NCBI GenBank assembly: GCA_017554835.1
Contig: JAFZHO010000140.1
Coordinates: forward strand, 1-14,683
Direction: 5' to 3'
DNA length: 14,683 bases
DNA from: Clostridia bacterium
GTDB lineage: Bacteria > Bacillota > Clostridia > Oscillospirales > RGIG7773
This document shows positions 1 through 4,892 of the stretch, in pieces. The notes under the pieces were generated by a model that saw only the letters and a program-made list of their open reading frames with translations, had not been told where the DNA came from and did not search any database. The position numbers and the translations under genes are program-made. How positions within the stretch are numbered: the stretch's first letter is position 1; each line of letters begins with the position of its first letter.

Positions 1-254
1 CAACTGCCATTTTCAATATAGGAATAGGTAGGATCCTCCCCTAATATAAAAGCAAAAACAAAGGGTATATCCCCTTTTTCATCTTCGCCGACAAAAAGTT
101 CGCCTTTTCTTATATCGTCAAGTAGTTGTTCTTTTTTGGGTTTATCATTTCCCCATTGGTTCGGGTTGCCGGTTTTTCGCATATATTCCCGAGCTATTTC
201 ATAAACTCTTAGTATTGAATTTAAATCATTTATATCTGCTTTTCTGATATTCAT
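1..254 (-). CDS. GNAT family N-acetyltransferase, N-terminal part (cut by window edge)
   Basis: Reading the minus strand from the ATG at 254 gives an open frame of 84 codons that runs off the left edge. It begins MNIRKADINDLNSILRVYE and contains MRKTGNPNQWG and GEDPTYSYIENG. This pattern, an N-terminal strand and helix followed by TGNPNQW, is familiar from a common Clostridial GNAT subgroup. Such enzymes move an acetyl group from acetyl-CoA to an amine. The acceptor cannot be told here. The acetyl-CoA-binding motif A lies beyond the window. The start is supported by AGAGGAT six bases upstream (261-267). The gene has its own promoter directly behind the agcS terminator. The family call rests on the N-terminal third only. 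Confidence 0.75.
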   Translation of the reverse strand, partial: MNIRKADINDLNSILRVYEIAREYMRKTGNPNQWGNDKPKKEQLLDDIRKGELFVGEDEKGDIPFVFAFILGEDPTYSYIENGS

Positions 255-284
255 AAATATATCCTCTTTTTTTATTATGCTTTA

Positions 285-313
285 ATTATACCATCTCCCA
301 GAAAAAAAGACAA
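285..313 (-). promoter_or_regulatory. Promoter of the GNAT gene, -35 inside the agcS terminator
   Basis: On the minus strand TTGTCT (308-313) and TATAAT (285-290) are separated by exactly 17 bases. The -10 is preceded by TGG, an extended -10 element. The -35 box uses the last bases of the 3' arm and the first T of the T-run of the upstream terminator. Expected transcription start is near 278, giving a leader of about 24 bases. Confidence 0.7.
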
Positions 314-336
314 TTTCATTTAATGAAATTGTCTTT
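301..336 (-). terminator. Rho-independent terminator of agcS
   Basis: Perfect inverted repeat with 15-base arms (306-320 and 322-336). In RNA the innermost A/U bases stay open as the loop. The 3' arm is followed on the minus strand by a run of seven T. It starts 9 bases after the agcS stop codon. Confidence 0.9.
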
Positions 337-344
337 AATGTTTA

Positions 345-1865
345 TTATAATTTTTTCTCTTGTTCTTCCTGAATTTCAGGGAATACAGAAAGCATTGGTT
401 TTATATCTTTCTTTTTAAGATTTCTGTCTATGTAGTTTCGCGTTATCTTAACAACAAGTCCCGAAAGGGCAAGAACACCTATAAGGTTAGGCACCATCAT
501 AAGTCCGTTGAATGTATCTGAGATATCCCATGCAAGAGATGACGTTAAAAGTGCACCACACATAATCATAACAAGATGAATAATTCTATATAAAGTAGTG
601 GTTTTTTCACCGAATAGATATTCCCATGCTTTTGAACCGTAGTGGTCCCAACCAAGAACGGTAGTAAAAGCGAATAACAAGATTGCAATAGCGATAAATC
701 TTTCGCCCCAGATTCCAAATACGCCTGCAAACGCTTTTGCAACAAGAGTTGCATCTTCTGCGCCTGGAATTGTGAGAGCACCTGTATCAAGATTGATAAC
801 GCCTGAAGTTAAAACAACTAGTGCAGTCATAGTGCAGACTACCATCGTATCAGCGAATACTTCGAAGATACCCCAAAGGCCCTGTTTTACGGGTTCAACA
901 ACGTTTGAATTTGAATGAACCATAACCGATGAACCAAGACCTGCCTCGTTTGAGAATACGCCTCTCTTACAACCTTTTGTAACGATATCTTTTACTACGA
1001 TACCGCCAACACCACCAAGTGCTGCAGGAACTGTGAATGCATATTTGAAGATTGATTTGAAAGCTACGCCAATGGCATCAAAGTTAACGCCAATTATAAC
1101 AAGTGAACCTATAACGAATAATACAACCATTACAGGAACAACTTTTTCCGCAAAGTTTGCAATTCTCTTAAGACCGCCAAGGATAATAAGAGCTGCAATA
1201 ACAACAAGGATAATACCGATAATTACGTGATATAGTGAAATTCCGTCATAAAGAATATTTGATGATAAAGCAGGAATATCAAATGCGGAAACCATATTAA
1301 CAACGATTTTATTAATCTGGCCCATAGCACCGATACCAAATGATGCAAGAATACAGAAAATTGAGAATAGTATTGCAAGAATTTTACCGATATATTTGCA
1401 ACCTTTGAATTTTCCAAGACCATCCTGAAGATAATACATCGCACCGCCTGACCACTCGCCATCGGAATTTTTTCTGCGATAGAAAATACCTAGAACGTTT
1501 TCGGAGTAGTTAGTCATCATTCCGAAGAATGCTGCTATCCACATCCAGAATACTGCACCGGGACCACCGGTAACTATTGCTGCTGCAACACCTGCGATAT
1601 TACCAACGCCGATAGTCGCTGCAAGAGCAGTGCAAAGTGCCTGAAACTGAGAAATTGATTTTCCTTTTACATGGCCGGAAACGTCTTTTTTAAAGATTTT
1701 TCCAATAGTCTGAGAGAACCAATGACCGATATGAGTTATCTGGAATACGCCTGTTATAATAGTCATTATAACACCTACTGCAAGTAGCAGATAAAGACCA
1801 TAGTCCCATACAAAGTCATTGATTACTTTGTTGTAATCTGTTAGATTTTCTAAAAATTTCGACAT
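345..1865 (-). CDS. agcS: Sodium:alanine/glycine symporter, AgcS/AlsT family
   Basis: A 506-residue polytopic membrane protein, the usual length for the family. It takes up small neutral amino acids (alanine or glycine) with sodium. The diagnostic signature ATIGVGNIAGVAAA lies at about residues 83-96, followed by TGGPGAVFWMWIAA (99-112), which forms part of the Na+/substrate site in this family. Many hydrophobic helices follow, ending in a basic, hydrophilic C-tail. The ATG is preceded by GGGAGGT at a good distance. The gene is a single transcription unit: its own promoter, a tandem glycine riboswitch in the leader, and its own terminator. The riboswitch makes glycine the most likely physiological substrate. 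That is an inference from regulation, not from the protein sequence, and alanine remains possible. Confidence 0.92.
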   Translation of the reverse strand: MSKFLENLTDYNKVINDFVWDYGLYLLLAVGVIMTIITGVFQITHIGHWFSQTIGKIFKKDVSGHVKGKSISQFQALCTALAATIGVGNIAGVAAAIVTGGPGAVFWMWIAAFFGMMTNYSENVLGIFYRRKNSDGEWSGGAMYYLQDGLGKFKGCKYIGKILAILFSIFCILASFGIGAMGQINKIVVNMVSAFDIPALSSNILYDGISLYHVIIGIILVVIAALIILGGLKRIANFAEKVVPVMVVLFVIGSLVIIGVNFDAIGVAFKSIFKYAFTVPAALGGVGGIVVKDIVTKGCKRGVFSNEAGLGSSVMVHSNSNVVEPVKQGLWGIFEVFADTMVVCTMTALVVLTSGVINLDTGALTIPGAEDATLVAKAFAGVFGIWGERFIAIAILLFAFTTVLGWDHYGSKAWEYLFGEKTTTLYRIIHLVMIMCGALLTSSLAWDISDTFNGLMMVPNLIGVLALSGLVVKITRNYIDRNLKKKDIKPMLSVFPEIQEEQEKKL

Positions 1866-1896
1866 GAGAATACCTCCCGTTTTTTGGCTAAATAAA

Positions 1897-1935
1897 GTAA
1901 AAAATGCGAAGTTTTATAAATATAAAACTCCGCAT
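1897..1935 (-). terminator. Terminator hairpin of the glycine riboswitch expression platform
   Basis: Minus-strand arms at 1921-1935 and 1904-1918 pair over 15 positions with one G-U pair; the innermost A/U pairs may open as the loop. A run of six T follows. It sits between the riboswitch aptamers and the agcS start codon, so it can stop transcription before the gene. The 5' arm contains CGGAG (1928-1932), the same five bases as the 3' strand of aptamer-2 stem P1. Confidence 0.85.
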
Positions 1936-1958
1936 AAAAAGTCATAAAAAAACTTTTT

Positions 1959-2126
1959 CTCCGTCCTTTTGCCTGAGAGATTAACTCAAAAAGAGTTTTA
2001 CACCTTCGGCATCCTTTTCTCGATTATTCAAGGGGACTTCTCCGGAGCGCTATCCGTGGGCAGTCTATGCTTCCGCGCCTGAGAGCATTACTCCTTCGGC
2101 AAGGCATACGCCTTTCTCCTACACAC
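1959..2126 (-). promoter_or_regulatory. Tandem glycine riboswitch (gcvT motif) controlling agcS
   Basis: Two aptamers lie head to tail on the minus strand. Each carries the conserved core GCCGAAGG followed by CTCTCAGGC. Aptamer 1 covers about 2048-2126. Aptamer 2 covers 1959-2047 and ends in CTCTCAGGCAAAAGGACGGAG. Its closing stem P1 is CTCCG (2043-2047) with CGGAG (1959-1963), five perfect pairs. Tandem arrangement and core match the known glycine riboswitch family. Between it and agcS lies an intrinsic terminator. In this genome it should sense glycine and set expression of the transporter. Confidence 0.95.
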
Positions 2127-2168
2127 TTCACTTAGCTAAAATATTATATAATTTTTAAATTAGTTATA

Positions 2169-2196
2169 ATTATATACCCAAAAACTTAAAAGTCAA
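2169..2196 (-). promoter_or_regulatory. Promoter of the riboswitch-agcS transcript
   Basis: Minus strand TTGACT (2191-2196), 16-base spacer, TATAAT (2169-2174). Start of transcription is expected near 2162, about 35 bases before the first aptamer. The AEC gene just upstream (stop at 2215) has no strong terminator. A weak 7-bp A/U-rich hairpin (2188-2194 with 2208-2214) overlaps this -35 box. Confidence 0.8.
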
Positions 2197-2214
2197 TACC
2201 TTTTTTCGACTTTT

Positions 2215-3159
2215 TTAAAATAATTTCAGATAGCTTAAAAGGAATATCCATAAAAACAAAGTAACAAGGCAAAAAGCAGAAGAAATCACTATAGTCTGCG
2301 CGCAAAGTTTCTCGTCTGCTCCCATCTGCTGACTCATTGCAAAGGATGAAACCGAAAGAGGCGATCCAAAGGCAATCATAAGGCAGGCAAGGGCCTCTCC
2401 TCGAAATCCCATAAGAATAGCAAGACTAAGTCCAATAAGAGGAACAACAATAAGCCGCGCCGAAACGGAAACGATAATCTCTTTTACGTATCCTTTTATA
2501 TCCGTGAAAACAAATTCCGAACCAAGAGCTATCAAAGCAAGGGGCGTTGCAACGGAAGAAATATTTTTTACGGATTTCTCCAAAACAACGGGAAGCTCTA
2601 ATTTAAAGAAGAAGAATATAAGGCCGATTGTTGACCCTATAATAAGAGGGTTTGTTATTATTCCTTTCAAAATAGAAGGAATATTTATTTTCTCGTTTTT
2701 TGAACCGAATCTGCTAAGAGAGATTACTGCAAGAATATTAAATAGCGGAACGATTATAACCGCCATAAAAGAAGTTAACGCTCCTGAATTTTCGCCGCAG
2801 ATATACGTAACAAGAGGTATTCCCAAAATCGCATAGTTAGCACGGAACATACTCTGCCATACTATTGCCCGACGGGAATTATCCTTCGTGGTCCAGATAG
2901 TGCAAAAATAGCCGATTATGGTAATAGCAAGAACCGTTATAACTGTAAAGCTCATAAGCTTGACATCGATAACAGTTGCCGACTCCGCCTTATAAATATT
3001 ATAAAATAAAAGCGTGGGCAAAAAAATCTTGAAAACAAGCTTATTCATCGCATCAAAGCTCTTTTTATCGCATAAGTTCAGTCGTTTAATAAGGTAGCCC
3101 AGCGCCATAAGAATAAAAATAGGCATAACTGCATCAAAAGATAGTTTTAAGCTTTCCAT
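2215..3159 (-). CDS. AEC (auxin efflux carrier) family transporter
   Basis: A 314-residue, very hydrophobic protein with roughly ten membrane helices in two halves, the size and layout of the AEC/bile-acid:sodium-type fold. Recognisable family features are the N-terminal block FILMALGYLIKR, then NKLVFKIFLPTLLF (residues about 39-52), and ALIALGSEF in the second half. Bacterial AEC carriers move organic anions such as malate or other carboxylates, and some move amino acids. The substrate cannot be read from sequence. The ATG is preceded by AGGGGGA (3164-3170), an unusually G-rich Shine-Dalgarno. The gene has a nearby extended -10 promoter and lies directly downstream of a candidate small RNA whose C-rich stretch complements this ribosome-binding site. 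Confidence 0.88.
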   Translation of the reverse strand: MESLKLSFDAVMPIFILMALGYLIKRLNLCDKKSFDAMNKLVFKIFLPTLLFYNIYKAESATVIDVKLMSFTVITVLAITIIGYFCTIWTTKDNSRRAIVWQSMFRANYAILGIPLVTYICGENSGALTSFMAVIIVPLFNILAVISLSRFGSKNEKINIPSILKGIITNPLIIGSTIGLIFFFFKLELPVVLEKSVKNISSVATPLALIALGSEFVFTDIKGYVKEIIVSVSARLIVVPLIGLSLAILMGFRGEALACLMIAFGSPLSVSSFAMSQQMGADEKLCAQTIVISSAFCLVTLFLWIFLLSYLKLF

Positions 3160-3187
3160 AACTTCCCCCTGAAATTTTGATATTCTT

Positions 3188-3196
3188 ATTATAACA
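3188..3196 (-). promoter_or_regulatory. Extended -10 promoter of the AEC gene
   Basis: Minus strand TGTTATAAT, that is TGn followed by a consensus -10 (3188-3193). No good -35 is seen at 16-18 bases (TAGATT at 17), which fits an extended -10 type. Start expected near 3181, giving a 22-base leader that contains only the Shine-Dalgarno. It lies downstream of the terminator at 3228-3262, so the AEC gene need not be read from the upstream RNA. Confidence 0.55.
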
Positions 3197-3227
3197 TAAT
3201 TTTTTTGCGGAATCTATTATCTTTAAT

Positions 3228-3262
3228 AAAAAATATGGGCAGTTCAATTAAATGAACTGCCC
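3228..3262 (-). terminator. Rho-independent terminator of the candidate small RNA
   Basis: Minus strand GGGCAGTTCA (3253-3262) pairs perfectly with TGAACTGCCC (3237-3246) around a six-base loop. ATA and then six T (3228-3233) follow. Confidence 0.88.
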
Positions 3263-3327
3263 AAGCGGTTGGGTATATGGTTATAGGAGGGGGATTAATT
3301 GAAGCTGAGGTTTCTCTCCTCGCTTCT
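3228..3327 (-). ncRNA. Candidate small RNA (about 100 nt) with a C-rich seed
   Basis: This is an independent minus-strand transcription unit in the 234-base gap between tadA and the AEC gene. It shows, in order, a promoter, a 5' hairpin (3301-3326), an unpaired pyrimidine-rich stretch (about 3263-3300) and an intrinsic terminator (3228-3262). The 5' hairpin pairs GAAGC with GCTTC and GAGG with CCTC, with one bulged A. The middle stretch includes TCCCCCTCC, AACC and ACCC. There is no open frame with a ribosome-binding site on this strand. Layout and the anti-Shine-Dalgarno C-run resemble trans-acting small RNAs of Bacillota. I do not recognise a named family. The alternative is a leader or attenuator of the AEC gene, whose ATG is 68 bases past the terminator. 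Confidence 0.55.
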
Positions 3328-3333
3328 GATTAT

Positions 3334-3364
3334 ATTTTAACACTCTATTATGAAAATTATTCAA
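3334..3364 (-). promoter_or_regulatory. Promoter of the candidate small RNA
   Basis: Minus strand TTGAAT (3359-3364), 19-base spacer, TAAAAT (3334-3339) preceded by TGT (extended -10). This places the start near 3327, just where the 5' hairpin begins. An overlapping TATAAT (3329-3334) could serve instead with a start near 3322, which would cut into the hairpin. The first reading fits the RNA structure better. Confidence 0.5.
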
Positions 3365-3393
3365 ATAAGATATTAAAATTTTTTAAATTCTTA

Positions 3394-3828
3394 TTATCTT
3401 AATTTTTTAAAAAAGTTTTTAATAATTTCTTTGCATCTTTCCTCGGAGAATCCCCCGTAAATTTCGGTATTGGAATCAAACTGCCCTTTAAAGAAGTTTT
3501 CTCGACTTTCGCAGCAACCCATTCTTTCGTCACGGCAACCATAGTAAACCCTTCTTATCCGAGCGTTCAAAATCGCACCTGCACACATGGGGCACGGTTC
3601 TAAAGTCACGTATAAATCGCAGTTATCAAGTCGCCAGGAACCAAGATATTTGCAGGCCTTATCTATGGCCTCTATTTCGGCGTGATGAAGAGCGTTTTTA
3701 TTTTGTTCTCTCTTATTATATCCTTCGGCAATTATTTTATCATCGCATACTATTACGCATCCTACGGGGACTTCTCCCTCGTTCTGCGCAAGTTCTGCAA
3801 GTTGGATTGCTCTTTTCATATAATCCAT
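3394..3828 (-). CDS. tadA: tRNA-specific adenosine-34 deaminase TadA
   Basis: TadA deaminates A34 to inosine in tRNA-Arg(ACG) so that it can read CGU, CGC and CGA codons; it is a zinc enzyme acting as a dimer in the cytoplasm. The protein has 144 residues, close to the usual 150-170. The zinc and catalytic motif HAE is at residues 49-51 (Glu51 the proton shuttle), and the PCPMC motif is at 78-82 (Cys79 and Cys82 zinc ligands). RLDNCDLYVTLEPCPMCAG matches TadA rather than cytidine or guanine deaminases. The ATG at 3828 follows the CPBP stop codon by only four bases and has a poor ribosome-binding site (CTGGG). Translation is therefore probably coupled to the gene before it. A second in-frame ATG (codon 4) has no better site. 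Cysteines 98, 105 and 106 in the C-terminal part are not expected ligands. Confidence 0.95.
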   Translation of the reverse strand: MDYMKRAIQLAELAQNEGEVPVGCVIVCDDKIIAEGYNKREQNKNALHHAEIEAIDKACKYLGSWRLDNCDLYVTLEPCPMCAGAILNARIRRVYYGCRDERMGCCESRENFFKGQFDSNTEIYGGFSEERCKEIIKNFFKKLR

Positions 3829-3832
3829 ATTT

Positions 3833-4846
3833 TTAAGCCCAGATTTTATTTACTGCAGTTGATATAATGCAGCAAATTAAAAAACCGTAAAAACCACCAC
3901 TTGTGAGCATTATTTTGGCTATTTCAGACGGTTTTAATCCCTTTCCCTCATCTTTTAAGTCAAATCCCTTATTGCATTTTACAAAGAAAAATAAAAGTCC
4001 CGTAACAGCAAACAAAAATGGTATCATCATTCCGATTTTAGAAAGAAAAGGTCCTCTTTCATTTAAAACAAGCTGAATGAATGATAAAAAGTTGCTCGTA
4101 AAATGAAATATCATGCATACTATTATCGAATTATATTTGAGGCATAAATAGCTAATGATAATTCCGCCTGCTAAAGCAAATGGGAACTGAGCTATTCTAC
4201 TATGCATCAAAGAAAATGAAATGGAAGAAATAAAAATAAAAGCAAATCCTCCGTATTTTTTCAAGGCACCGAAAGCGCTTCCTCTGAAAACAAGTTCTTC
4301 TAAAACTGCCGGCAGAACGCAAAGTGCGATAAAGGAAATTATAGTTCCTATTAAGGTTTTCGGCGCATCAATGGGAACGTCATCAATTTTTATCCCCACC
4401 TTGCCGAGAAATTCAAAAAAAACAGACTGGAAATAATTTACCGCAAACATTATAAAATAGCAGATAAAAATATCGGATATCCATCCTTTTTTATTCGGCT
4501 TTTTTATAAGACAATAATTCTTGATGCTATGCTTTCCTTGTATGGCGATGAAATAATATATTAAAAAAGCTATAGAAAAAGTAGCTATGCTGACTACCAC
4601 CTGAGCTAACTGAATAGATATGTCTGCTATCTCTACTCCAAAAAGAAGCTCTAAAAGTTCAGCGTTGGTGGGACTTCTATCTCCAAAGGTGGTTTCTATT
4701 AGATCTAAATTCCGGTATATGCTCGGAGAAATAACAATACCAAGCACAAGAGAATACAAAATGCTTATTATTATCATCAGAATAACTACAAAGGAAAAGC
4801 AAATATATAATCTATTAAGATCTTTTTTTATTTCTTTTTTATCCAT
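3833..4846 (-). CDS. CPBP family intramembrane metalloprotease (CAAX/Abi type)
   Basis: A 337-residue membrane protein with about eight hydrophobic segments. It carries the three CPBP glutamate/histidine motifs in order: EELVFR (183-188, EExxxR), FSLMH (211-215, FxxxH) and HFTSN (248-252, HxxxN). These residues form the metal-dependent active site inside the membrane. Relatives include eukaryotic type II CAAX prenyl proteases and bacterial bacteriocin-immunity or abortive-infection proteins. The bacterial substrate is generally unknown and cannot be inferred here. The segment after the first helix (about 40-75) is an extracytoplasmic or cytoplasmic loop of no known type. The gene is the middle cistron of pcrA-CPBP-tadA. 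Its Shine-Dalgarno AAGGTG lies inside a perfect 12-base palindrome (4851-4862). Confidence 0.9.
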   Translation of the reverse strand: MDKKEIKKDLNRLYICFSFVVILMIIISILYSLVLGIVISPSIYRNLDLIETTFGDRSPTNAELLELLFGVEIADISIQLAQVVVSIATFSIAFLIYYFIAIQGKHSIKNYCLIKKPNKKGWISDIFICYFIMFAVNYFQSVFFEFLGKVGIKIDDVPIDAPKTLIGTIISFIALCVLPAVLEELVFRGSAFGALKKYGGFAFIFISSISFSLMHSRIAQFPFALAGGIIISYLCLKYNSIIVCMIFHFTSNFLSFIQLVLNERGPFLSKIGMMIPFLFAVTGLLFFFVKCNKGFDLKDEGKGLKPSEIAKIMLTSGGFYGFLICCIISTAVNKIWA

Positions 4847-4850
4847 AATT

Positions 4851-4885
4851 CACCTTAAGGTGACAAGAATCAACCTTGTGGCACC
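4851..4885 (-). other. Two-state hairpin over the CPBP ribosome-binding site
   Basis: In the 46 bases between pcrA and the CPBP gene, minus-strand GGTG (4882-4885) and ACAAG (4875-4879) can pair with CTTGT (4863-4867) and CACC (4859-4862). This gives a nine-pair stem with a two-base bulge and a seven-base loop. The same CACC can instead pair with GGTG of the Shine-Dalgarno (4851-4854) across a UUAA loop. The two folds exclude each other. No T-run follows, so it is not a terminator. The pairings are read directly; any regulatory role is inferred. Confidence 0.4.
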
Positions 4886-4892
4886 TATTTCA

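Noticed and set aside
3283..3340. Short plus-strand frame with an ideal-looking AGGAGGGGG and a TTG start at about 3299
   Set aside because: It has only about 12 codons and no plus-strand promoter; the apparent ribosome-binding site is the complement of the C-rich stretch of the minus-strand RNA.
3364..3395. A/T-only hairpin just after tadA (AATAAGA with TCTTATT) as a tadA terminator
   Set aside because: The stem is only A/U-rich and no T-run follows on the minus strand; it would be weak. It also overlaps the -35 of the candidate small RNA, so it is not called as a terminator.
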